DNA from: Salegentibacter agarivorans
GTDB lineage: Bacteria; Bacteroidota; Bacteroidia; Flavobacteriales; Flavobacteriaceae
DNA: 32,135 nt
Direction of reading: 5' to 3'
NCBI RefSeq assembly: GCF_900113135.1
Contig: NZ_FOOH01000037.1
Coordinates: 1 to 32,135 of the forward strand
Part shown: positions 1 to 8,309 of the stretch, piece by piece
How positions within the stretch are numbered: position 1 is the first letter of the stretch
Layout: every line of letters starts with the position of its first letter
Program-made: the position numbers and the translations under genes
The notes under the pieces: generated by a model
Told to the model about the DNA's origin: nothing
Database searches by the model: none
The model's input: the letters and a program-made list of their open reading frames with translations, nothing else

Positions 1-1
1 A

Positions 2-253
2 AAGATAGATCGCTGGTACCGTCGACGTCTAAGGATGTGTATCTGGAAACAATGGAAACGCATCCGCACGAAAGGAAAGATGCTTATCAAGCTTGGCCTG
101 AACAAGTGGAAAGCGTGGGAATATGCCAACACGAGGAAAAGTCACTGGCATATCGCCAACAGCTTTATCCTCACAAGGACCATCACCACGCACAGACTGA
201 GACAGGCTGGCTACCCTTTTCTGCTGGATTATTATTCTAAAGTTAGAACATAA
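2..253 (+). CDS. Group II intron-encoded reverse transcriptase/maturase, C-terminal fragment
   Basis: The frame is open from the window edge, so only the last 83 codons are visible. The translation shows the signature of the group II intron maturase-specific domain (domain X): WYRRRLRMCIWKQWKR near the start, then KLGL, then WEYANTRKSHWHIANS, ending in LRQAGYPFLLDYY. Proteins with this ending bind the intron RNA and help it splice, and in full-length form also carry reverse transcriptase for retrohoming. The fragment contains no frame break and is followed directly by intron RNA hairpins, so the copy may be intact upstream of the window. The reverse transcriptase domain and any endonuclease domain cannot be judged; the protein ends shortly after domain X, which suggests there is no C-terminal HNH endonuclease. 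Confidence 0.9.
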   Translation, partial: KIDRWYRRRLRMCIWKQWKRIRTKGKMLIKLGLNKWKAWEYANTRKSHWHIANSFILTRTITTHRLRQAGYPFLLDYYSKVRT

Positions 254-259
254 ATTAGG

Positions 260-337
260 GAACCGCTCAGTACGGATCCGTACGCTGAGTGGTGTGAGAG
301 GACAGATAGGGAATTAATCCCTATCTTCCTACTCGAT
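260..337 (+). mobile_element. Group II intron 3' end (domain V and VI hairpins)
   Basis: Directly after the maturase stop lies a 34-nt hairpin at 260-293. It has a 9-bp lower stem (262-270 with 285-293), a two-nucleotide CG bulge on the 3' side, a 4-bp upper stem (271-274 with 279-282) and a GATC tetraloop, which is the layout of domain V. A second hairpin follows, 305-312 pairing with 318-325 around ATTAA, which fits domain VI with its branch-point adenosine. The tail CCTACTCGAT is typical of bacterial group II introns, so the 3' splice site lies near 336-337. The exact junction is inferred. Confidence 0.8.
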
Positions 338-339
338 TT

Positions 340-3300
340 TTAAGCTTTTGCTTCCAGTTTTCGTTGTTTTCGCTCCTGGCGCTTATCAGCGGTTTTAACC
401 TTGGCTCTGTTTACCAGGTAAAACATCACGGGAACTACAACCAGTGTAAGGAAGGTGGCAAACACCAACCCAAAGATCACCGTCCAGGCCAGTGGCCCCC
501 AGAAGATCACGTTGTCACCACCAATAAATACTTTTGGATCGTAATCTGTGAACAAACTAAAGAAATCTATATTCAATCCTACTGCCAACGGAATTAAACC
601 AAGTACGGTAGTAATTGCGGTAAGTAATACAGGTCGCAACCTCGATTTTCCACCTCTCACAATACAGTCATAATACTGCTCACGGGTAAGTAAATCATCA
701 TCATCTAAATTCAGGTCGCGCTTTTTCCGGTCTATAAGAATTTGTGTATAGTCAATAAGTACAATAGCATTATTTACCACAATCCCCGCGAGGGAGATGA
801 TCCCCATCATCGTCATAATAATAATGAAATCCATCTGGAAAATAATAAGTCCAAGGAAAACACCCACCAAACTCAATACCACTGCCATAACAATGATAAT
901 TGGTTTAGACAGCGAGTTGAATTGTGCCACGAGAATAAGCAGGATTCCACCCATCGCGATAAGCAAAGCTTTAAGTAGAAAAGCCATGTTCTCTTCCTGT
1001 TCTTCCTGCTCACCTGTAAATTCCAGGGTGATATCTTTTGGAAGATCATAACTTCTAAGCGCTGTTTTTAACTGGCTCACAATCTCGTTGCCATTATAAC
1101 CCTGAAGCACGTTTGAGTAGAGGGTTATTACCCTTTTCAGATCTTTTCTTTTAATAGAACTAAAGGAAGAGGCAGATTCTGTAGTAACCAAAGAAGAAAT
1201 TGGCACCTGAATTATTTCTCCCGTGTTCTGATCTTTAAAGGTAATTGGCTGGTTGAATAATACGTTTTCATCATAACGATATTCATCAGCAAACCTTAAG
1301 TTTATTTCGTAATCATCATCACCTTCTTTGAATGTAGAAACCTCTTCGCCATAAATAGCCCTTCTTAAAGTTTGTCCTACTTGCGAAGTAGTCACTCCAA
1401 GCTGTCCCGCTTTTCTTCGATCTACATTTACACTTAATTCGGGTTTAGATTTGTTAACGTCTATTTTAAGTTCCTCGATTCCGGCGATACTAAGATCGTT
1501 AACGTAGGAACGTAAGTTTTCAGCCTCCAGGAGCATTTGTTCATAATCTTCACCTTTAAGCTCCATATTTATTGGATAACCCGTGGGTGGGCCGGCAGCA
1601 TCTTTTTCTACCACAATAGAAGCACCGGGGAATCCCTGAACGGCTTCCCGAACTTCAGATAGAACTTCGCTACTGCTCACACCACGCCTTTCGGTAAACT
1701 CACGCATAGAAAGCGTGACCTTGGCTTTATGTGGCATTTCATTTTGTTGGCCACCATCGGTTTGAGGATTTCCTGCACCTTCACCAACCTGAGAAATGGC
1801 TGACTCTACCATAAAGTTGTAACCATCTTCATCTTCGTACTGCTTAATAGCGTCAAAAATGCGTTGCTCCACCTCTTTGGTAAGGGCGTTGGTTTTATGA
1901 ATATCGGTTCCCTGAGGATATTCAATATAAGTGATAACCTGGTTTGGTTCATTTTCAGGAAAGAATAAAACCTTTGGTTGTACCAGGCCAATCAATACAA
2001 AAGAAACGAACAGTAGGAGTAAGGTTCCAAAAAACGTTAGATAAGCTTTCTTTCCGCGTAGCGCATATTTCAGGGTTTTTTCATACGCATTTTCCATTTT
2101 TTTTAGTGCCGTGTATTGAAAATACTCCACACCTTTGGAAATAAAATATTTATATACCCAAAGTAAAATAGCAGCTAAGATTAGTATATTTCCAAAAGCT
2201 CTAAGTGCCCCTGCATCTACTACAAAACCTACTATTAAGAGTAGTGCTCCAAATACTGCGAGAATAGAACTTATTTTTATAAGCCTCTTTTTTGTGAATT
2301 CTTCCTCTTCGGTTCTCATAAATTGGGAGGTAAGCATCGAGTTGATGATTAGCGCGACAAAAAGAGAAGAACCTAAAACTATAGACAAGGTAATTGGGAA
2401 AATTACCATAAAACTACCAATTATACCCGGCCAGAGTCCCAGTGGGAAAAAAGCAGCTAAAGTTGTAGCGGTTGAAGCAATAATTGGCCAGGCAATTTCA
2501 CCTAAACCTTGTTTTGCAGCCTGTTTTCGCGGCATACCTTCGTCCATTAATGTATAGACGTTTTCTACCACCACAATACCATTATCCACAAGCATTCCAA
2601 GCCCCATGACCAGGGCAAAAAGTACCATGGTATTTAATGTATATCCCATACTGGAAAGAATAATATAGGAGAGGAACATAGATAAAGGAATCGCAATCCC
2701 GACAAACAATGCGTTTCTAAACCCGAGGAAGAACATTAAGACCAAAACCACCAAAATTACCCCAAAAATAATGTTGTTCACCAGGTCGTCTACCTGGCTT
2801 CGGGTGTTGGTAGAAAGGTCGTTAGTAAGGCTTATGTGTAAACTCTCCGGCAGATATTCTTTCTGCTCTTTTTTTACAATTTCTTTGATCTGGTCTACGG
2901 CTTCGATCATGTTTTTACCGGCACGTTTTTTAACGTCCAGCATCACCACCGGGTCACCATATTCCCGGGCAAAAGTGGTTGCATCTTTTTCCCTAAAATT
3001 AATTTTAGCAATATCCTGAAGGAAAATATTACCACCATCGGTTTTTACCACAACATTTTCGAGCTCGCTGGGATCTTCAATTTCCCCAACAATCCTTATG
3101 TTTTTCTGTACTCCGCTGGTAATTACATTTCCACCCGAAATTGTTCGATTTTCACCACTCACGGCATTTACAATATCTGAAAAACTAACTTTTGAAGCCG
3201 TCATTTTATAGATATCTACTGCGATTTCAACCTCCATTTCTTCAGCACCACGAATACTCGCTTCTTTTATCTGCGGAAGTAATTCTATGCGTTCCTGAAG

Positions 3301-3813
3301 GTATTCGGCATATTCCTTTAACTGCTGAACGGTGTAATCTCCCGTTAGGTTGATGTTTAGAATAGGTTGTTCTTCGGAAATATTAAGATCGAACACATTG
3401 GGTTCTACTTTTGCGCCATTATCTAAAGTAGGCCAGGTAGTTTCGGCTTTTACCATATCTACCTTGTCTTTTACCTTGGTTTTGGCACTTTCTACTTCAA
3501 CATCTTCTTCAAATTCTACAATTACCAGGGAGTAATCCTGGAAAGTAGAAGAAGAAATCTCTTTTACTCCCGCAACATCATTAAACTCTTCTTCGAGCGG
3601 TTCGGTGATGAATTTCTCTACGTCTTCGGCAGAGTTCCCGGGGTTAATTGAGCTAACATAAATTTTGGTTTCCACAACCTCGGGAAAGGTTTCCCTTGGC
3701 ATATTGTAGTACGACATGAGCCCGCCAATCATAATAATGGCGATAATTACATATACCGTCATTTTATTATTGATGGCCCAGGACGAAAGCTTAAATTCTT
3801 TATCTAAATTCAT
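340..3813 (-). CDS. RND-family efflux pump, inner-membrane permease (AcrB/HAE type)
   Basis: This 1157-residue protein is the proton-driven inner-membrane pump of a tripartite efflux system, which would export small molecules through the adaptor and channel encoded just upstream. It has the duplicated RND layout, with an N-terminal helix (about 15-34), large periplasmic loops and helix bundles around 345-500 and in the last third. At the AcrB D407-D408 position it has GMLVDNGIVVVEN (D410, N411), and at the K940 position VVNNAIVLID, so the second aspartate and the lysine are both asparagine. An extra hydrophobic pair at about 511-532 and 536-558 sits between the two halves, where AcrB has only a cytoplasmic helix. 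The C-terminus is a basic charged tail. It starts 6 bp after the adaptor gene and is last in the operon. Substrates cannot be told from sequence. Confidence 0.92.
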   Translation of the reverse strand: MNLDKEFKLSSWAINNKMTVYVIIAIIMIGGLMSYYNMPRETFPEVVETKIYVSSINPGNSAEDVEKFITEPLEEEFNDVAGVKEISSSTFQDYSLVIVEFEEDVEVESAKTKVKDKVDMVKAETTWPTLDNGAKVEPNVFDLNISEEQPILNINLTGDYTVQQLKEYAEYLQERIELLPQIKEASIRGAEEMEVEIAVDIYKMTASKVSFSDIVNAVSGENRTISGGNVITSGVQKNIRIVGEIEDPSELENVVVKTDGGNIFLQDIAKINFREKDATTFAREYGDPVVMLDVKKRAGKNMIEAVDQIKEIVKKEQKEYLPESLHISLTNDLSTNTRSQVDDLVNNIIFGVILVVLVLMFFLGFRNALFVGIAIPLSMFLSYIILSSMGYTLNTMVLFALVMGLGMLVDNGIVVVENVYTLMDEGMPRKQAAKQGLGEIAWPIIASTATTLAAFFPLGLWPGIIGSFMVIFPITLSIVLGSSLFVALIINSMLTSQFMRTEEEEFTKKRLIKISSILAVFGALLLIVGFVVDAGALRAFGNILILAAILLWVYKYFISKGVEYFQYTALKKMENAYEKTLKYALRGKKAYLTFFGTLLLLFVSFVLIGLVQPKVLFFPENEPNQVITYIEYPQGTDIHKTNALTKEVEQRIFDAIKQYEDEDGYNFMVESAISQVGEGAGNPQTDGGQQNEMPHKAKVTLSMREFTERRGVSSSEVLSEVREAVQGFPGASIVVEKDAAGPPTGYPINMELKGEDYEQMLLEAENLRSYVNDLSIAGIEELKIDVNKSKPELSVNVDRRKAGQLGVTTSQVGQTLRRAIYGEEVSTFKEGDDDYEINLRFADEYRYDENVLFNQPITFKDQNTGEIIQVPISSLVTTESASSFSSIKRKDLKRVITLYSNVLQGYNGNEIVSQLKTALRSYDLPKDITLEFTGEQEEQEENMAFLLKALLIAMGGILLILVAQFNSLSKPIIIVMAVVLSLVGVFLGLIIFQMDFIIIMTMMGIISLAGIVVNNAIVLIDYTQILIDRKKRDLNLDDDDLLTREQYYDCIVRGGKSRLRPVLLTAITTVLGLIPLAVGLNIDFFSLFTDYDPKVFIGGDNVIFWGPLAWTVIFGLVFATFLTLVVVPVMFYLVNRAKVKTADKRQERKQRKLEAKA

Positions 3814-3819
3814 TGCAGC

Positions 3820-4992
3820 TTAGTTTCTTATTTTAATTTCCTGACCATCTCTAAGGTTTTTTGCACCTTCCACAATCAGGGTTTCACCTGTTTCTAATCC
3901 GTTGGTTATTTCTACTTTATTATTATAGGAATATCCTGTTTCTACAATCTTTCTTTTTGCAGTACCAATATTTTCTTCTCCTTCTTTTTCCTGAAGCGTG
4001 AATACCACACTTTCTCCTTGCGAATTTTTAAGCAAAGCATTCTCTGGAATTACGATGGCGTTTTCTGCAGTATAATCGTTTAATCTAATGGTTGCGATTT
4101 GATTTGGTTTTATCATCCCGTTTTCATTGGGAACTGCAACCTGAATACTGAACGAACGGTTGTTAGGGTTAATAGTGTTTCCAACCCTTCTAATTTCACC
4201 TTCAAATTCACGATCCAGGGAACTAATTTCTACAATTACCTCGGTACCTTTTCCCACAGTATTTAGATAATTTTCTGGTACAGCAGCTTCTACATACATA
4301 TTCTTTAGGCTTACTAAACGGAATAACTGACTTTGTCCAGGGCTTACAACTTCGCCCTGCTCGGTAAGTACTTCGTCTATAATACCGCTAAAAGGTGCTC
4401 TTACAATAGTTTTATCCAGCTGTGACTGTAATCTTTTTACTGAATTCTGCATAGATTCGTAATTGGTTTTAGCTTCTAAATACTGCATTTCAGATCCAAT
4501 ATTTTGTTCCCATAAACGCTTCTGGCGTTCAAAAGTGGTTTTGGCTAAAGTTGCCTGGGTTTCCAATTGAGCCAATTCGCTTGAAAGTCCGCCGTCATCA
4601 ATTTTAGCAAGTACCTGTCCCTTATTTACCTGTTGGCCTTCTTCTACCCGAAGATCTTGCAGAATTCCTGAAAATTCAGAATAAATTACAATGTTCTCAT
4701 CGGTAGCTACATCTCCCTGTACTTCGGCGTAATGCTTAAATAAAGTATCGCTAATTTGTTGAATTTCTACCAGGTCTAAACGCCGGGTTTTATCTAAACG
4801 GTCTATAGCCTGATCCAGTTTGTCTAACTTTTGAGTAAGATCACTTTGTTGCTGACTTAATTCAGATTTCTTGGCTCTAATTTCAGCAAGATCTTCATTT
4901 TCTATAATTTCTTCTACAGATTTTCCTTTCTCATTGCTTCCGCAGGAAAGCAATAGAAGTGGAATACTTAATAAAACAGCTAACTTTTTCAT
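3820..4992 (-). CDS. RND efflux periplasmic adaptor lipoprotein (HlyD/AcrA family)
   Basis: This is the membrane-fusion protein that bridges the RND pump and the TolC-like channel. I take the start at 4992, because from there the protein opens with MKKLAVLLSIPLLLLSC, a lipoprotein signal with the cysteine at residue 17. A start at 5025 is also open and would overlap the channel gene, but would put 11 extra residues before the signal. The mature protein has a heptad-rich coiled coil near the N-terminus, a lipoyl-like hairpin split in two halves (DLRVEEGQQVNKGQVLAKID and the later VRAPFSGIIDEVLTEQGE), and beta-barrel and membrane-proximal domains. At 390 residues the length is normal for the family. 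Confidence 0.93.
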   Translation of the reverse strand: MKKLAVLLSIPLLLLSCGSNEKGKSVEEIIENEDLAEIRAKKSELSQQQSDLTQKLDKLDQAIDRLDKTRRLDLVEIQQISDTLFKHYAEVQGDVATDENIVIYSEFSGILQDLRVEEGQQVNKGQVLAKIDDGGLSSELAQLETQATLAKTTFERQKRLWEQNIGSEMQYLEAKTNYESMQNSVKRLQSQLDKTIVRAPFSGIIDEVLTEQGEVVSPGQSQLFRLVSLKNMYVEAAVPENYLNTVGKGTEVIVEISSLDREFEGEIRRVGNTINPNNRSFSIQVAVPNENGMIKPNQIATIRLNDYTAENAIVIPENALLKNSQGESVVFTLQEKEGEENIGTAKRKIVETGYSYNNKVEITNGLETGETLIVEGAKNLRDGQEIKIRN

Positions 4993-5014
4993 TCTTAATA
5001 TTTGATGGGTATAT

Positions 5015-6370
5015 TTAATCTTCATTGTTATATTTTCTGGTATCCAATAGATTTTCTAATTCTACCTTGGCAGTTATTACATCCAGCATGGATTGCAAAA
5101 AGTCTTGCTGCGCCTGGTAAAGTTGGCGTTGTGCTTCGCTAAGCTCAAAACTGCTGGCAATTCCTTCAAAAAATTTAATTTGATTTTTATTTTCTATCCT
5201 TTCGGCCAATTCAAGGTTTTTCTTTTGGGCCTGGTAGTTCTCAAGGCTAAATTCGTAATCACTTTTAGCTGAATTTATTTGGCGTTTTACTTCATTTTCA
5301 GTTTGTTCCAGTTCTACCATTGCCTGTTCATAGGCAATTTGTTTTTGCTGAGTTCTGGAGTTTCGCATACCGCTGCTAAAAATGGGAATATTTAAACTCA
5401 CCCCTAAAATAGATTGGCCAAAATATTCCTGGTCCTCATCAAAAAAGGTAAACTCCTGGCTAAAGCCCTGAACTCCATAATTTAGAAATCCGCTTAAAGA
5501 AGGCAGCGCTTTAGATTTTTCTAATTTCACTTCTATTTCCCGGGAATCGGCAGTATTGGCGGCAATACGATAATCTATATTTTCTTCTACCGGAATTTCT
5601 TCCTGTAAAAGTTCCAAATCAAAATATTGCATTGCTAAAGTGTCTAATTCTTCGGTTAGATTCACAGGTATTTCTACCGGAATCCCGAGTGTTAGATTAA
5701 ACATTTCGTAAGCGATGTCTCGCATCCGTTTACTTCTGCTTAAGTTATTTTTTAAATTAAGCAATGTGATTTCCAGCTGTTCTACATCTTCCTGTTCGGC
5801 GAGCCCATTTTTATAGATCTCGTTGGTTTCATCGTAATTCTTCTGAACGTTTTCCACGTTTTTTTGAAGAATAGCTACGTTTTCTTCCGCCAGTAAAACA
5901 TTTCCGTAGGCATTAATTACTGCTTTCTTTATTTCGAGATCGGTTTTTGTTTTCGCATTTTCAGAAATTTGAAGCAAAGTTTTGGCCGATTGAATTCCTA
6001 CAATATAAGAACCGTCAAAAATTAACTGGTTCCAGGTGGCAGTGGCGTTTACGTTGTGCTTTGTGCCAAAAGTAACGGGGATAAATTCGCCGCGTTCTCC
6101 TCCTGCAATTTCGGCGGGAAGTAATTGTACGGGTAGTTTTAAATTGTTTTGGTAATCGCCGGTGGCACTTACCTGGGGTAATCCCTGGGCAATAATTTCC
6201 CATTTTTGCTTCAGGGCAATTTCAACATCTTTTTGCGCGTTTATTGAAGAATAATTATTCTCCAGGCCAAACTGTATAGCTTCTTCCAGTGAAAAACTGT
6301 AATCTTCCGGAGTTTCCTGAGCTATGCTGCTTAGCGAAATCAGTAAAATTAGCAGGTATCTAAATTTCAT
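5015..6370 (-). CDS. TolC-family outer-membrane efflux channel
   Basis: This 451-residue protein is the outer-membrane exit duct of the tripartite pump. It begins with a signal peptide (MKFRYLLILLISLSSIAQ) and continues with SLEEAIQFGLENN, the usual opening of OEP/TolC repeats. Long helical, glutamine- and glutamate-rich stretches occur in two repeats, with barrel-like segments between them. Its start lies inside the end of the TetR gene (11-bp overlap) and its stop lies just before the adaptor start, so it is translated as part of a tight operon. The family and role are clear; the exported substrates are not. Confidence 0.93.
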   Translation of the reverse strand: MKFRYLLILLISLSSIAQETPEDYSFSLEEAIQFGLENNYSSINAQKDVEIALKQKWEIIAQGLPQVSATGDYQNNLKLPVQLLPAEIAGGERGEFIPVTFGTKHNVNATATWNQLIFDGSYIVGIQSAKTLLQISENAKTKTDLEIKKAVINAYGNVLLAEENVAILQKNVENVQKNYDETNEIYKNGLAEQEDVEQLEITLLNLKNNLSRSKRMRDIAYEMFNLTLGIPVEIPVNLTEELDTLAMQYFDLELLQEEIPVEENIDYRIAANTADSREIEVKLEKSKALPSLSGFLNYGVQGFSQEFTFFDEDQEYFGQSILGVSLNIPIFSSGMRNSRTQQKQIAYEQAMVELEQTENEVKRQINSAKSDYEFSLENYQAQKKNLELAERIENKNQIKFFEGIASSFELSEAQRQLYQAQQDFLQSMLDVITAKVELENLLDTRKYNNED

Positions 6371-6998
6371 TTTTTTGCTTATTAGTTTTAATTAATTCTT
6401 CCAGGGTATTTAAACCTTTCTGTGTGCAAATGGAGTTGAGGTGGTATCTTAAAAAATAGTCCATCAATTTTGCATTGCTGTATTCGTCTTCTGGGAAGAG
6501 GTTTTTATCTTTTATACCCAGCATTCCCACAAAGTAAATTCTGCTTACAAAAGATATAGGAATGTCGCCCTTGTAATGACCGGTAGTAATGCCTCGTTCC
6601 AGGTTGTCTATTACAATACGCTGTACAATTTCAAATTGTTTGTCCCTTAGCGGATAATAGACCTCGGGATAATACTTTTTTAGCTGAAATTGAGGGGAAC
6701 TCTTTTCATTTTTCAGCATTTGCATGGCATACTTTTTCATCTCGTAAGATTCTACAATAGGATTTAATTTTTTAGCGCTAAGAATGCTAATTCCCTGCTC
6801 AATTTCTTTAATTAAATACTCTACTGTAGCCTTCACTAACTTGGTTTTTGTGCTAAAATGTGCATAAATGGTTTTCTTTGAGATAGCCATTTGTTGCGCA
6901 ATGTCATCCATCGTTACACTTTTAAAACCGAGTCTTAGAAAGAGGTCTGCTGCATTTTTTAAAATATCTTCTTTCACTTTTTCTGTAATTTCGTGCAA
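6360..6998 (-). CDS. TetR/AcrR-family transcriptional regulator of the efflux operon
   Basis: This 212-residue protein has a classic TetR N-terminal DNA-binding domain: AADLFLRLGFKSVTMDDIAQQMAISKKTIYAHF, with the helix-turn-helix at about 28-50. The rest is an all-helical ligand and dimerisation domain without a recognisable subfamily. It is the first gene of the operon and overlaps the channel gene by 11 bp, so it probably represses its own operon and releases it on ligand binding (inference from family and position). The start codon is TTG: no ATG or GTG lies in frame between the upstream stop at 7038-7040 and this point, and the first internal ATG would remove the first HTH helix. A perfect inverted repeat starts 10 bp upstream. 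Confidence 0.9.
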   Translation of the reverse strand: MHEITEKVKEDILKNAADLFLRLGFKSVTMDDIAQQMAISKKTIYAHFSTKTKLVKATVEYLIKEIEQGISILSAKKLNPIVESYEMKKYAMQMLKNEKSSPQFQLKKYYPEVYYPLRDKQFEIVQRIVIDNLERGITTGHYKGDIPISFVSRIYFVGMLGIKDKNLFPEDEYSNAKLMDYFLRYHLNSICTQKGLNTLEELIKTNKQKNEI

Positions 6999-7007
6999 AA
7001 CTAAAGC

Positions 7008-7039
7008 AAGGAAACTTAAAAAACAACAAAAGTTTCCTT
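7008..7039. promoter_or_regulatory. Inverted repeat, candidate TetR operator
   Basis: The arms AAGGAAACTT (7008-7017) and AAGTTTCCTT (7030-7039) match perfectly around a 12-nt spacer, and the outer flanks AAA/TTT extend the symmetry weakly. It lies in the divergent intergenic region between the TetR start (6998) and the polyprenyl synthase start (7118), where an autoregulatory operator would be expected. It could instead form a hairpin in the TetR leader. The repressor link is inferred from position. Confidence 0.5.
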
Positions 7040-7071
7040 AGTTTTTAGTAATTTAACTTCTCTTATAGAAT

Positions 7072-7099
7072 TTGAAGTACGCTCAATTATGTATTTTAG
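7072..7099 (+). promoter_or_regulatory. Candidate promoter of the polyprenyl synthase gene
   Basis: TTG at 7072-7074 and TATTTTAG at 7092-7099 (one mismatch to TAnnTTTG) are separated by 17 nt and end 18 bp before the start codon. The spacing is slightly short for the Bacteroidota consensus of about 19 nt. Confidence 0.35.
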
Positions 7100-7117
7100 C
7101 CGGAAAATTTTTTTGGT

Positions 7118-8092
7118 ATGAAGTCTGTTGCTGAATATAGAGAAGCTTTCCAGGAGTATTTAGATCTTAAAATGCAGGTAAGAAAGCCTGAAAATCTTTA
7201 CGAACCTATGAAGTATATTCTGGGTTTGGGGGGTAAACGCTTAAGGCCTGTTTTGGTACTTATGGCCACCGATATTTTTGAGGCAGACTATAGAAAGGCA
7301 TTAGATGCCGCACTTGCCATAGAGGTTTTTCATAATTTCTCTTTGGTTCATGATGATATTATGGACGATGCGCCTTTAAGACGTGGCCAGGAAACTGTTC
7401 ACGAACGCTGGGATATAAATACCGGAATTCTTTCTGGCGATGCCATGCTTATAAATGCGTATCAGCTTTTTGAAAATTATGAAGGCGAAACTTTTAAAGA
7501 ATTAGCGCGTTTATTTACCAAAACAGCTATTCAGGTTTGTGAAGGCCAGCAATATGACATAGATTTTGAAACCCGGGATGATGTTGCCATAGAGGATTAT
7601 ATAAGAATGATAGAATTTAAAACCGCGGTTCTGGTTGGGGCTTCCTTGCAAATGGGAGCCATAGTGGCCGGCACTTCTACGCAATGTAAAGAAGCGGTTT
7701 ACGAATTTGGACGCTTGTTGGGAATTGCATTTCAGCTTCAGGACGATTATTTAGATGCTTTTGGAGATCCAGAGACATTTGGAAAACAACCCGGTGGTGA
7801 TATTATTGAAAACAAGAAAACCTTCCTTTATTTAACAGCTCTGGAAACTTCCGGAGCAAGTGAAGCCCAGCAGTTGGAGCATTTATACACGATTAATCCG
7901 GCAGAAACTTCAGGAAAAATAGAAGCGGTTAAAAATCTTTTTGAAAGTAGTGGCGCTGCAGAATTAACGCGGCAGGAAATAGAAAAATATACCAATAAAG
8001 CTTTTGATGTTTTAGATAAAATTGAAATTGCTGAAGAGAAAAAAATTCCGTTAAGACAATTCGGGGAAATGCTTATGAATCGTAAGGTCTAA
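7118..8092 (+). CDS. Polyprenyl synthetase (short-chain trans-prenyl diphosphate synthase)
   Basis: This enzyme condenses isopentenyl diphosphate with allylic diphosphates. The 324-residue protein has GGKRLRP at 38-44, the first aspartate-rich motif DDIMD at 79-83 followed by LRRG, and the second motif DDYLD at 209-213 with the downstream GKQPGGDI loop. The first motif lacks the two-residue insertion of typical bacterial farnesyl synthases, and the residue five positions before it is phenylalanine (F74). In related enzymes that pattern limits the product to about C15-C20, so a farnesyl or geranylgeranyl diphosphate synthase is more likely than a long quinone-tail enzyme (inference). It is divergent from the efflux operon and upstream of sucA, with a gap of about 215 bp. 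Confidence 0.9.
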   Translation: MKSVAEYREAFQEYLDLKMQVRKPENLYEPMKYILGLGGKRLRPVLVLMATDIFEADYRKALDAALAIEVFHNFSLVHDDIMDDAPLRRGQETVHERWDINTGILSGDAMLINAYQLFENYEGETFKELARLFTKTAIQVCEGQQYDIDFETRDDVAIEDYIRMIEFKTAVLVGASLQMGAIVAGTSTQCKEAVYEFGRLLGIAFQLQDDYLDAFGDPETFGKQPGGDIIENKKTFLYLTALETSGASEAQQLEHLYTINPAETSGKIEAVKNLFESSGAAELTRQEIEKYTNKAFDVLDKIEIAEEKKIPLRQFGEMLMNRKV

Positions 8093-8146
8093 TTTACGGC
8101 AAAATCCCGATTGAGAGATTCTTAATTTTTAGGCGGTTACACCTAA

Positions 8147-8154
8147 TATATTTG
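8147..8154 (+). promoter_or_regulatory. Possible upstream -7 element in the sucA leader
   Basis: TATATTTG matches TAnnTTTG exactly, but there is no TTG at the right distance upstream. If used, it would give a leader of roughly 150 nt containing the hairpin arms GAAGTTT (8184-8190) and AAACTTC (8201-8207). Confidence 0.25.
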
Positions 8155-8263
8155 CAAACAATAAACAATTTTGGGGACATCCTGAAGTTTCTACTATGTT
8201 AAACTTCTTATAATTCATAAGATAAATATATAGTTTGCTACCCCCTGTTTTTGCTAAAAATTG

Positions 8264-8271
8264 TATTTTTG
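8264..8271 (+). promoter_or_regulatory. -7 promoter element of sucA
   Basis: TATTTTTG is an exact TAnnTTTG match 38 bp before the sucA start codon. A clear TTG at -33 is missing (the nearest candidates are 10 and 26 nt away), so only the -7 element supports this call. Confidence 0.4.
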
Positions 8272-8309
8272 CTGTGTTTTACACTCAAAAGAAACATTAG
8301 TTTCAAATT

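Noticed and set aside
1806-1991. Open frame inside the RND pump gene in another frame
   Set aside because: It lies entirely within a well-supported gene and has no family features; it is a shadow frame.
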